A stretch of DNA of 64,000 nt, from NCBI GenBank assembly GCA_911728455.2, contig OU452230.1, positions 6,680,512 through 6,744,511 of the forward strand, given 5' to 3'. A program made the translations under genes and the position numbers. This document shows positions 45,001 to 56,739 of this stretch, piece by piece. The stretch is from Marthasterias glacialis (taxonomy: Eukaryota; Echinodermata; Asteroidea; Forcipulatida; Asteriidae). Below the pieces are notes generated by a model that saw nothing but the letters and a program-made list of their open reading frames with translations, made no database searches and was not told the DNA's origin. The first letter of the stretch is position 1. Every line of letters begins with the position of its first letter.

Positions 45001-47599
45001 CTGATGGACAAATATTTGTTCATGTTTGAAATTGGTTGAAAAGGCACTTCAATAATGGTAACTTAAAAAAACTGAAGATTTTGTCATTTAACAACTTAGC
45101 TCTTTGCATATTTAATGCCTTCGAGCATCTATAGGCAACTTGGGTGAGATTTGAACCCACAACCCTCTGCATGAAAGTGCAGATGTCCTACCTTAGACCA
45201 CCAAGATTGCCTATAAATGCTCAAAAGTATTAAAGGAACTACAATAGGTAGGTCACTGAAAGACAAAAAATATTTGTATGGAAAAAATATCACTTTTTTT
45301 ACAAGATTATCCCTTAAAAGAAGGATGGGTTACTCAGGTAGGAGTTGAACCCACAATGTTCTCGAAGCTTAAATGGAAGTACATGTTACTGATGGACACG
45401 AATTTGTTCATCTTGAAAATTGCTAGGAAAAGCACTTCAATGTTGGTAACTTAAAAAAAAACTGATGATTTTGTCATTTAATAACTTAGCTCTTTGCATA
45501 TCTAATGCCTTCGAGCATCTATAGGCAACTTGGGTGAGATTTGAACCCACAACCCTCTGCATGAAAGTGCAGATGTCCTACCTTAGACCACCAAGATTGC
45601 CTATAAATGCTCAAAAGTATTAAAGGAACTACATGAGGTAGGTCACTGAAAGACAAAAAATATATAGATGGAAAAAAATATCACTTTGTTTTCAAAATTT
45701 TCCCTTGAAAGAAGGATGGGTAACTCGGGTAGGAGTTGAACCCACAAAAGTCTCCAAGTTTAAATGGACTGCATGTTACTGATGGACAAATATTTGTTCA
45801 TGTTTGAAATTGGTTGAAAAGGCACTTCAATAATGGTAACTTAAAAAAACTGAAGATTTTGTCATTTAACAACTTAGCTCTTTGCATATTTAATGCCTTC
45901 GAGCATCTATAGGCAACTTGGGTGAGATTTGAACCCACAACCCTCTGCATGAAAGTGCAGATGTCCTACCTTAGACCACCAAGATTGCCTATAAATGCTC
46001 AAAAGTATTAAAGGAACTACAATAGGTAGGTCACTGAAAGACAAAAAATATTTGTATGGAAAAAATATCACTTTTTTTTACAAGATTATCCCTTAAAAGA
46101 AGGATGGGTTACTCAGGTAGGAGTTGAACCCACAATGTTCTCGAAGCTTAAATGGAAGTACATGTTACTGATGGACACGAATTTGTTCATCTTGAAAATT
46201 GCTAGGAAAAGCACTTCAATGTTGGTAACTTAAAAAAAACCTGATGATTTTGTCATTTAATAACTTAGCTCTTTGCATATTTAATGCCTTCGAGCATCTA
46301 TAGGCAACTTGGGTGAGATTTGAACCCACAACCCTCTGCATGAAAGTGCAGATGTCCTACCTTAGACCACCAAGATTGCCTATAAATGCTCAAAAGTATT
46401 AAAGGAACTACATGAGGTAGGTCACTGAAAGACAAAAAATATATAGATGTAAAAAAATATCACTTTGTTTTCAAAATTTTCCCTTGAAAGAAGGATGGGT
46501 AACTCGGGTAGGAGTTGAACCCACAAAAGTCTCCAAGTTTAAATGGACTGCATGTTACTGATGGACAAATATTTGTTCATGTTTGAAATTGGTTGAAAAG
46601 GCACTTCAATAATGGTAACTTAAAAAAACTGAAGATTTTGTCATTTAACAACTTAGCTCTTTGCATATTTAATGCCTTCGAGCATCTATAGGCAACTTGG
46701 GTGAGATTTGAACCCACAACCCTCTGCATGAAAGTGCAGATGTCCTACCTTAGACCACCAAGATTGCCTATAAATGCTCAAAAGTATTAAAGGAACTACA
46801 ATAGGTAGGTCACTGAAAGACAAAAAATATTTGTATGGAAAAAATATCACTTTTTTTACAAGATTATCCCTTAAAAGAAGGATGGGTTACTCAGGTAGGA
46901 GTTGAACCCACAATGTTCTCCAAGCTTAAATGGAAGTACATGTTACTGATGGACACGAATTTGTTCATCTTGAAAATTGCTAGGAAAAGCACTTCAATGT
47001 TGGTAACTTTAAAAAAAAACTGAAGATTTTGTCATTGAACAACTTAGCTCTTTGCATATTTAATGCCTTCGAGCATCTATAGGCAACTTGGGTGAGATTT
47101 GAACCCACAACCCTCTGCATGAAAGTGCAGATGTCCTACCTTAGACCACCAAGATTGCCTATAAATGCTCAAAAGTATTAAAGGAACTACATGAGGTAGG
47201 TCACTGAAAGACAAAAAATATATAGATGGAAAAAAATATCACTTTGTTTTCAAAATTTTCCCTTAAAAGAAGGATGGGTTACTCAGGTAGGAGTTGAACC
47301 CACAATGTTCTCCAAGCTTGAATGGAAGTACATGTTACTGATGGACACGAATTTGTTCATCTTGAAAATTGCCAGGAAAAGCACTTCAATATTGGTAACT
47401 TAAAAAAACCCTGATGATTTTGTCATTTAATAACTTAGCTCTTTGCATATTTAATGCCTTCGAGCATCTATAGGCAACTTGGGTGAGATTTGAACCCACA
47501 ACCCTCTGCATGAAAGTGCAGATGTCCTACCTTAGACCACCAAGATTGCCTATAAATGCTCAAAAGTATTAAAGGAACTACATGAGGTAGGTCGCTGAA

Positions 47600-48663
47600 G
47601 AACAAAATGAATAAATTTACAAAAAAGTTTTTCCTGAAGTGCAACTAATTTTGTCACTTTACTTACACATGTACAATTTTTTAGACTGTGCCTTGTGAAT
47701 CAATACAACTAATGTCAATATTATAAAAAAGAAATACAAAAAAAATACTGGTCACAAAAATTATAAAAATTGTATAAGCAGGGTATTTGAAAAATTTTGT
47801 CAGATTTTGAGCACATTCATTTTAGGCTTATTCTGATTACACCTTCGGAAAAAAAAGCAACAGTGATTGGAGGGACTGTGACTGCCGTTTCCTCAACTTC
47901 GACAACATTGATTGATACTACTGGTACAAAGCAACAATCTTTGATCTTTCTGATATAAACTAATCATTAACCATTGTCAAAATCCTTTCAAATATTACCA
48001 CTTCAAACTAAATCACCTCAGACAGATTTACTATGATATGCTAATTTATGGACATTTTTGGTCAACTGTCAGCCTTCATGCATTTGGAAACAGATCTTAG
48101 TCAATTTCCTTCACTAGTTAGGATCAATGGCCTCGGAACATTGTCTTGCAGACAATGTTGAACATTTCTTCACTATGGGGGCTTAAGGGCTCAAATTTGG
48201 GGGAACATTCACAAGACTGCAGGGTTTGTAGTTTGAGAAAAAAAAACTACTAACACAGTTTAACATTTTAACTGTTTTCATTTGAACACAGTTCACACAC
48301 AGCTCAACATTTTTCTTTGCCTCTCAGTTGATGTCCAGTGTTTGTGGTTGTTAGACTAGCCTTGGCAATGGCCTATTAGTTAGACGTAAGCCAAAAAAGG
48401 CTAGCTGCCTCTTTCCCAGGCTGCAGGGTTGACTATTTATATGCAAATTGGTTATGTGAATCTTTGAGCAATCAGGTTGGAATTTGGATAAAGCAAAGCA
48501 TTGGTATACTTCACGCAATACAGCTTTCATTCCTGTTAATATACAGTTTTCAAATCCAGCACCACCCAATATGCCTCCATAACCAGTGGTTCTCCTGTCT
48601 GGTGTCTAAATAATATTGTTAAAAGGGTTTATTTTTATGTTTTATGTGTGGAAGGTTGAATTC
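47600..48663. other. Non-coding stretch right of the array
   Basis: AT-rich. The 72-residue minus frame at 48351-48569 has no motif I recognise. No RNA gene or repeat is seen. Confidence 0.4.
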
Positions 48664-48850
48664 AATACTGACAGCATCCTCTAGTTCTGGTGGGGCTAAT
48701 TCATGCACTCCAACTTGAGTGCAGGTACCGGCAGTGGAGTCACTTTATGTAGACCTTTACGTAATTATGCTACTGTTTTCTAACATTGTTGTTTTATAGT
48801 TTTAAAGGGGCTGGATAAGGTGTCCATCTACAACATCAGCTTAATAGTTT
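48664..48850. repeat. Dispersed repeat, copy 1
   Basis: The segment starting ACTGACAGC and containing CCTCTAGTTCTGGTGGGGCT matches 49985-50140 (CCCTCTAGTTCAGGCGGGGCT in the corresponding place), with diverged continuation to a GGGGCTGGATAAGGTGTCC-like end. Class unknown. Confidence 0.5.
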
Positions 48851-49128
48851 ATCTGATCCCTCTTTTTAACCTGGGGTTTCTTGGCTAATTCCTTTCTTTT
48901 ACAAGGGGCATTATTTTCTTTGGTTTTGTGAGGTACCTGTGTGTGCCTTTTCTATTTCTGCATCTTTTCGATCGGTTTGATCAAGATAATTAATTTTCAA
49001 AGATTCTAACAAGATCTAATGTGTTCAAAAATAACATGTCAAAAACAATATCGACAGGGGAGCATCAAACCGAGGTAATAACTTGAATGGCTTCGCCAAC
49101 GAGAGAAGTACATGACCCTACTTTCACC

Positions 49129-49331
49129 CTTGATCTAGCCCTAATCCTAGCCCTAACTCTAATTTTAGCAAATTCTAATCCTAATTATACAAACCCTATA
49201 GCCCTTTACCCTAGTCCTAATTCTAGCCCAACCCTAACCCTAACCCTAGTTTTAGCTTAACTTAACCCTAATTTTACTAGCCCTATAACCCTATATCCTA
49301 GCCCTAATTCTAGCCCTAACCCTAACCCGAA
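49129..49331. repeat. Degenerate telomere-like CCCTAA tract
   Basis: About 200 bp is built from CCCTAA, CCCTAG, TCCTAA and CCCTAT words, with intact runs such as AACCCTAACCCTAACCCTAG near 49230-49250 and ACCCTAACCC near 49320. It fits TTAGGG-type telomeric sequence at an internal position, or a microsatellite that resembles it. Confidence 0.7.
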
Positions 49332-49984
49332 GGTCATCAAAATGGGTCAAAGGGCCATGACTTCTCTATGGGATCACTCAGAATTTCATTCAAGGGAAAA
49401 CTCCTCCCCATCTCAACTAAAGCTTCCAACTGGTTGTATCAGAGACTACACATGTACTTGTGAATCTTCCTCTAGAGTTCGTTTGATCATCGGTTGAACA
49501 GGCCAATAGGGTGGTGGGGAGAATGTAGCTTGGGTGTAGGTTGTACCTTCTCTAAAGTAAATTCTAACTAGACCCTCATTGATCTTTGAAATCTTATAGA
49601 ACTTTCTTCCAGTCATCACACAAGCTTAAGCCACCCCCACCCAACACAAGTGTAGATTGGAAGGGAAAACTATCATGATGCAAGTGCATGAGACATACTC
49701 AGAGAGTATGCATTTTTATTCCCATGACTTTCCAAATGTCAATAGCATAGCCTATAGATTTGTACCTGTCATTTCTCAGTGGAGCAATATTTTCCACAAT
49801 TTTTTTCAAGTATATGATCCGCTGTGGTATCCTAAGTGCTAATTTAAATCAAAATCTCATACCCTTATAGGGTGCACTACACTGAATCATGCGCCTTAGA
49901 AAAGTGGACTGCCACTGCCTGGGGGCAAACAAATGAATGGGGGTTAGTTAGCCTCAAAATGTTCAGGTTGTATTGTTTAATAAT

Positions 49985-50320
49985 GTTATACTGACAGCCC
50001 CCTCTAGTTCAGGCGGGGCTAATTAATGTACTCCGACCACATGTAGCTGGTGTTAGAATCACTTCAAGCCTTGTGGGCATTTGTGTCATTACATTAAAGT
50101 TTACACTGCTGTTTCAGTGTTGTACAGATGCTGGGCAAGCTGCCCCCTTTTAGTACCCATGGCAATTATTTAGGCCTGGTAGGCTGATGCCATTTTGTGA
50201 ATTTGTTACACACTCTGCTGTTGTAGTGCTGTACAGAGGCTGGGCAAGCTGTCCCCTCTTCTGATTTATGGCAAGCTGCCAAGGAATCCAGGGCAGGTAA
50301 ATTGTCGGGCAAGCTGCCCT
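49985..50320. repeat. Dispersed repeat, copy 2, with GGGCAAGCTG triplication
   Basis: The first ~150 bp match 48664-48850. After that GGGCAAGCTG recurs near 50133, 50242 and 50307, each time followed by a (T/C)CCC-type stretch. The first two copies are also preceded by GTACAGA.GCT. This suggests local tandem duplication. Confidence 0.5.
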
Positions 50321-51281
50321 TGATTTGTTATCGTTCAGGTACCATCTGATTTTGCCAAACTGGTTATTGACCAGTGTTGTGTTTGTAATAAAAACAGTTG
50401 TAGCTTAGCCAAAAATCAATAAATTGTTATGTTTGTTCACTGGGGGGCATCTGAGAATAAGAGTTATTATTGTTCAAAATCACAAGACCGCTGGACATGT
50501 CCGGTCAAGAGATTACTGGCCTGATGCTAAAATCACTGGCCTAGGGCCTGTGGTCCAGTGAATGCATGTCAAGTCCTGCAGCTTGGATAGATGCACTTGT
50601 CAATTGCTTTGCTATTTTATTTACATTCATTGAAATTCATTAAATGATAATTCTGTTTAAGATTTGGTAAAGGCCACAGTACAATATGTTTTTTTCATTT
50701 GAATTTTTAATGCTAAAATTGTCCAATATGGATTTTGATGTGCAACTTAATTTATTCCTACCTGACACCCATGATTTATCTTTGGAGTTTGTTGAGAAAT
50801 GATTTCTACCTTATTATGCTGGTGGAGGGGTGTTAAATCCTAAAAATAATAAATGCTATTACAAAACAGCAGGTTTTCCACCATTTTAAAGCTTTGAAGG
50901 ATATTTTGATGGGCAACTTATTTCCATTCCTTTATATTTTTCTCTCATTTTTAGTACATGCGTCACAAGGCATCACAAATTGCCTAATGGGCTGACTTGA
51001 CATGTTTTAAAGACTTTGCAAGCTATTTAATAAAAATCTTATAAGTTCTTATTTGAACTTGGTATTTTCCCAATTCCTAATGTACTCCCGGGCAGTAGAT
51101 AAATAGCCATACAGTTCATTCAAGTTCGCTCTACACAGCAAAGTAGAAAGTATACTGCAAAACAAATTTACTATGATTTTCCGAGGGCAAAAGAAAAAAA
51201 ACAAAAACAAAAACATGCTTGATATGGAAAAAAATAGAACACAAACAAATCTGCTGGCTGTGTAAGGGGGTAGGGGGATTT
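50321..51281. other. Non-coding stretch
   Basis: AT-rich, with A-rich patches near 51190. No gene or recognisable repeat. Confidence 0.4.
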
Positions 51282-51467
51282 AGGTCCCATGTGTTGTGTA
51301 ATGCACGTAAAAGAACCCAGTGGCACTTATCGCTAAGAGAAGGGGTTTACCCCGGTGTTTCCGGCAGTGGCTGCTGAATGCGCCGCAGCACCTTGTAAAC
51401 CATTACAAGGTGCTACATACATGGGTCTCAAAAATAATATAAAGTAAGTGCCTTGAGTACCGCTAGC
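51282..51467. mobile_element. SINE-like dispersed element
   Basis: The segment from GGTCCCATGTGTTGTGTAAT through GTAAAAGAACCCAGTG to CACCTTGTAAACCATTACAA and CCTTGAGTACCGCT has the look of a SINE body common in marine invertebrate genomes. A 9-bp inverted repeat, CACCTTGTA...TACAAGGTG, lies at its centre. I saw no tRNA head. The family name is not assigned. Confidence 0.45.
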
Positions 51468-52531
51468 TACATGTAAGCTTACCATGTTTCACCACACCAT
51501 AAATATTTGAAATATATAAATGAAAAGGTACAAAATCACAGGGGGGACCTCGATCCAAACAGTTAAGATAATATAAGATGCACAGATATCTTCACCATGC
51601 TGACATTCTGCTCGACTGAACATTAGCCCAAATTCAATCGAAAAGTTGGGTGGGAGCATTGTGTTAAGATGCATTGATGCCGACGGCTACAAAAGACCCC
51701 AAGAATCATGTCAAAAACAGAGTGGCATTGCCCACAAGCCTAAAACTTGGCTATTGATAGTCTGACCTTACATCAGTATTATCATTATGATATCAAATAA
51801 TGTTGTGGCATGTACCAACAACATTGCAATTTTCACTTACCAAGGGCTTCCACTTCCTTTAAAAAAGTTTTTTTTAAACGCTAAAAGTTTAAAAACGAAA
51901 AATATAAAAGCTAAAAAAATGAAGTAAAAAAATACAAATTAAAAATACTTAGATAAAAAGATAAAAATTGTAAATTATATTTAAAATGTATGTGTAAAAA
52001 TACCAGTAAAAATGTTTCAAATCTCAACACTCTCACACTGAACATTCACGTAAGGTCTACTCATTCATTCTATAAAACAAGCAGTAACACTAAAAAAGCC
52101 TAAATCCAAAAAGAAATCTAACAAGTTTCTAACTCAGAGACCTGTAGCCATGAACTTAAAAATAAAACTTTTAAAATCCATTTCTTTGGAGCAAAAAAAG
52201 ACAAATGAAAAGCATTTGTAGTTTTGTTTACTCCTCTCAAATATTGGAGGTACAACAACAGAAACAATCTGATTGCAGTTTATTAGAAGTTTGTAGTATC
52301 AAGTTAACTGTCTGTTCTTGAAACTCTTCTTCTGTCAAATAGTTGCAAAATTAAATTGATGATAGCTGTTTGTACACCTTGATTGGCAAACAATGCACAA
52401 TGTACTAACCTTATTTTGATTTGTAAGAGGGTTGTTTTTGTCTCACTTTAGTACTGTACACTTACTACTTGAATATGAGATACATGTAGATGGGGCATAC
52501 AGGTGATGTGGAAGATGGGAGTGGATGTAGT
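51468..52531. other. Non-coding stretch with A-rich low complexity
   Basis: 51855-52010 is a run of AAAA/TTTAAA words. No gene is seen. Confidence 0.4.
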
Positions 52532-53426
52532 ACAGGCCCGTAGCAAGGATACCTAGGGGGCTCTAAGAATGTGGTACTATGGATTTGTATAATTACACAG
52601 ACATGTATAGATAGACATGTACATGTACAGGCACAAGTACTGACTCAGTGTGGTATTACTAGAAGTAGTAGTACCATTCTTAAATAGGTGTTTCTATTAG
52701 CTAGGAATTTAAAACCTAATGGCCATTTAGGTTTTAAACTCCTACTGGGTTGTAAGAATGGTGTCACTGATGACAGCAGGCCTATAGATTGGTACATGTT
52801 CATGTACAGGCACAACTGACCCAGTCATGACTACTGCTGCTCCCAAGCGATGATGCTTGCTCTTAATGCAACATGATGGAGTCTTAATTTTAGCAGGGCG
52901 AGGCAGCCAGTCCCCTCTCTATGACAGGTTGTAACGGGCTAGAGGTTACCGTTAGCAGATACAAGCTGGTATAAGCACCTGACCTGACAGGGTGTGATGT
53001 TATGATGTGCCATTATATAAAAGGTCTGTTTCTTATAAAGAAAATTGAGAAGAAACAAGTTATTATTTGACGGAAAATTTGTTCTTCTTTTTTCAATCTG
53101 TATACCGATAAATTTCCTGAAAGGGAGGGGGAAGGGGGACAGGGGCAGCCCCCGGGCCCGATGGGCCACCACCTGGATCCACCACTGGAGATATTACATC
53201 CTCCCCAAGGAAAGTACTAAAGTAAATGAAGGACGTTTGTTATTTCTCTGCTACTCCTCAGTTGAGAGATTCAGGGATTATTGAGTAAATGTAAGATTGG
53301 ATGTACAAAAATAGCAACTTTCTCATTAGTAAGCTGCTAAGGTTTGTCATATTATGAAATCCAACTGTGAACTAACTTTGATTGTCTTGTGATGGTTTAC
53401 AAGGAGTAGCAGGGCTACGGGCCTGT
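52532..53426. mobile_element. Candidate inverted-repeat element with CAGGCCCGTAGC ends
   Basis: ACAGGCCCGTAGC (52532-52544) is exactly mirrored by GCTACGGGCCTGT (53414-53426). The ends resemble hAT ends, but no 8-bp target duplication is visible. Inside is another possible element end (CCTGGATCCACCACTGG at about 53172-53188) and a small palindrome at 52709-52740, so this may be a nest of elements. Confidence 0.45.
52892..53000. repeat. Direct repeat, left copy
   Basis: About 110 bp containing GACAGGTTGTAACGGGCTA and AGCACCTGACCTGACAGGG matches 53932-54043 with few changes. Confidence 0.8.
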
Positions 53427-53931
53427 TGGACCCAATTTCAAGCTGAAGCTCTAGACTCATCCATTAGGATGAGAACATCAAACCATAGAACATAATATTA
53501 CATGTAGAAATAAAGCCATGTGAGAGAAAATAGTCTTCAGGTGAGACTAAGTACATTTACATGCACATACATGTACGAATGCCATCTTTTATCTGAAAAA
53601 AAAATTGCAACTACACCACACACAATTTGTATGTATGCCAAGCTTCTGTCAGTCGTTTAGGTTGGCACTGGCAGTTGCAATTCAAGGGTGGAACTTGATT
53701 GGTCTATTCTGCAAAGCACAGGCAGGAAACTACCAATCAAATGGAGGAATTGCTTATTAATGGTTCCACGACATTTCTTGGCAAATAATTTGTCAAGAAA
53801 TTAATGTACAATGTATTTGCTTCAGCTTTATGAAATTGGGCCTTGCTATAAACTTTTGAAGAAACCAGTCCTTGCCACCATGATGCAAGGTCTTGATCAT
53901 GGCATCTATGCTACAATCAGGTGGTGTCTTG

Positions 53932-54043
53932 TAGCAGGGGGAGGCAGTAGCCACCCCCTCTCTGTGACAGGTTGTAACGGGCTACAGGTTACCGTTAGCA
54001 GATACAAGCTGATATAAGCACCTGACCTGACAGGGTGTGATGT
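53932..54043. repeat. Direct repeat, right copy
   Basis: Matches 52892-53000 in the same orientation, about 1040 bp away. It lies outside the inverted-repeat element at 52532-53426, so the pair is not its terminal repeats. Confidence 0.8.
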
Positions 54044-56739
54044 GCCTTATTTAATGCAATAGGAAGTAGCTATATATACCCAGAAGTGTAAATCCACAAA
54101 AGGGGAAAGAATTACCCTTTGTTTTTTTTTGTCTGGGAGATGGTCAGTTTCATGAGGCCAAGCTTAAAAAAAAATGGCCTGTCCAGCCTTTCCATGTGGG
54201 CCTTTGGGTGGGCCTTTGGGTAGGTGTTGCATGCATTTCCTACATGAAACTTTCTTTTTGAAACAAGTATGGATATGAAGTATAGATGTTGAGTTCCCCT
54301 CATTCTCAAACATGTCAATACAAGGGCACTCCTTTTCCTCAAAAAAAGAATCGTTCTCAAAACCTTTGGAGAACATCACAACTGTGGATACATTTAGTGT
54401 TATGGAAAAGCCGATTTAAAAGCAGATTTAAAAAAAAAATTCCCTTTTATGAAGCAGCTATTGGTTGAAGATTTTAATTCAACAAGTTATTCAGATGGTA
54501 TTTTCAAGACTGCTATTTCCATGTTTCCTGATTTCGACAAACATTTAAAAACACAGTTTAGCTTAAGCACATCTTTCAAACATGACAACACACATATGAA
54601 AGCATGCTAGCTACCAAAATCAGGCTCAAAAGCCGTTGAGAAAATCAGTCTTTAAATTCTGTTTAATGTTTTGGAAAATCACACATGGATTTGATTTCTG
54701 GCTTACCATATGACACCCACCTGCAACCCCCCCAACTCATCTTAATACATTGTTTATCTTGTTATTCCTTTGTTTCCTAGTCCTAGTTGAAACAGTTGAC
54801 ACAGACGTGTCAACACAATTATCATCCCCTTTTTTCACAAATTCCTTCAAAAATGTCCACAAATAATGTTTCCAAACCATTAGACCCGAGTCTTCCATGA
54901 GATAAGCATTAGAAAGAATGTTGTCTTTTACCAGTGTCAAATTTGTAGATAATTGATTGAATTTGTTTTTAATTGGGAGGGGGGTTCGGATTGTTCACCA
55001 ATTCAACACACAAATTTGTAACCATCTCCCAAACATGTGAAACTGTCTTAAGGGCTTTCTCTAAACTGACAGGAGTGTGACTCTAAACCCTGCCTGTTGC
55101 CTTGATGCAGGGATCCCTCTCACACTCCCCAGTCAATGTACAGGGCAACCATCATTATAGCTACTTCCTAATTAGAGTACCCACATCACCAGCAATCCTT
55201 AACACAGTCCAGGAGCATAGGCTGTGCACTAACGCTGCTGCTTAATCTACACAGGTATCAGATTAATTTATGACCATTCAAAGTCATCAATCATGCTATG
55301 AACCATTCAGCCATTTTTAATGAAAACTAACCGTTTGAAAGTTAGGGATGCTTTCTGTGTGGCTCATTTATCATTTTTTGAATGAATTATGTCAGGTAAA
55401 TCAAGGCGGGAAAAAAATGATGCAATATCATTGAGAAATTCACTTGGCCTTAGTGGCTTAGAGTTTTTAACTTTTTTGTAGGTGTTGAAAGTATATACTT
55501 TGTAAAATTCTGCTTGGTAACTTTTCTTTGGCAATGCATTCAGGACCTATCTTGACATGCATATTGGGAAAAATGAGATGTTACACGTTCACATTCCAGG
55601 CACGTGAGCATGCTTAGACTAAGACAACTCGGGTACAGCACTGACAAGAAACAATGTTTCTGTTTTTGAGGTGAAAGAGGTGAAAGAGGTTACGAAAAAG
55701 CGGAAACAGATGTATAGTGGAAACATTCAACACTAAACTGAACCCACAAACAGGGGTGACCCATTCACTGTAAAGAAGAGTTTTGGGCTGAGTAGAGTTT
55801 TGACTTAGTTTAGAATTTTGTTCAAACGATGTTTTTTTTTTTAAAGCGCCCATTCAAGAAAGGTAAAAAGTTTAATTTTGTAGGGTTCAGATTGACTTGT
55901 TCATGACACGACTGATGGCGTTTGCTGGTGTCCATGTACAGAAACTTTTTCACCATTTTCTGCAGGGGATACTATGACTTTACATATGCCTTATTCATAT
56001 TCATCATTGCGCACTTTTTATTTGACCTTAAAAACCTTATTGCCCAGGTTGGCACAAACAAAAATTCTTGTATAAGGACTGATTTCTTTTTCAAGCAGCA
56101 AGTTGAGTTTGACATTTATTTAAATGTTTGCAATTGGTACAACATTTTTAAAACAATATAAAAATATTCCCAAGAAGAAATGCCTAGCCACTTGATTACA
56201 ATATGCACAAACAGGAATTGCTCTTTCTAAAAATGTTTTCATTTCTAGCAGAAAATTTGATAGCAAGTAAATTTTATTGAGAAAATACATTATGGACACA
56301 TTCAACTTGTTTAAAACAAAACAAAACAAAAACTTTTTGAGACTTCTTGATACTGGCACTTCTAAAATTGGCCTTTTTTTTCAGAGTCATCAAATGTAAG
56401 TATTTCATTTTTAGGTATATGGGCTGGTAAATTATAACCCAGTTCAAATTGTGAAAAGCAAAGTGAATTTTACTTGTTCAGTCCAATTTCCATTCTGCCA
56501 CGCTAAACATTTATTTCAGTTTAATGCATCACTTCCGCCACCTTGGTAATTTTCTTTGCATTTGTTTTTCGACCCGCGTATGAGCTAAGCTTAAGTGTGC
56601 AGCACGCATGCAAGGATAACAATGCGCTACTGTTTAAGGATTGCTGGTAATAATACATTGCATATGAGGACATAGATGGTTTGACAGCACTAGTTATTTC
56701 ACCCTGGGGAGGAGAGAGAAGTGGTAATGACAAGGAGGT
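54044..56739. other. Long non-coding stretch
   Basis: Only short frames without motifs, the longest being 82 residues at 54112-54360. There are T-runs and a few GC-richer words and no RNA gene. Nothing can be annotated with support. Confidence 0.4.

Larger units (their letters stand above)
41475..47595 (-). repeat. Tandem array of 16 tRNA-like units, ~389 bp each
   Basis: The unit repeats with spacings of 387-391 bp. Its landmark ATGCCTTCGA falls at 42001, 42391, 42780, 43168, 43558, 43946, 44337, 44728, 45115, 45505, 45893, 46283, 46671, 47063 and 47453; the first unit, near 41628, is diverged. Each unit has a tRNA-like module and a second B-box-bearing module on the minus strand. From about 43 kb two unit types alternate (ACAATAGGTAGG versus ACATGAGGTAGG), giving a ~778-bp higher-order repeat. 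Blocks ~2726 bp apart (seven units) are nearly identical. No continuous frame crosses the array. Confidence 0.95.

Noticed and set aside
44109-47023. Two identical 62-residue frames (44109-44297 and 46835-47023)
   Set aside because: They come from identical units of the tandem array and overlap the Pol III module. No coding evidence.
41475-47595. A cluster of true tRNA-Glu genes
   Set aside because: The anticodon loop has six bases, the first seven acceptor positions do not pair canonically, and the pairing extends far beyond a normal acceptor stem.
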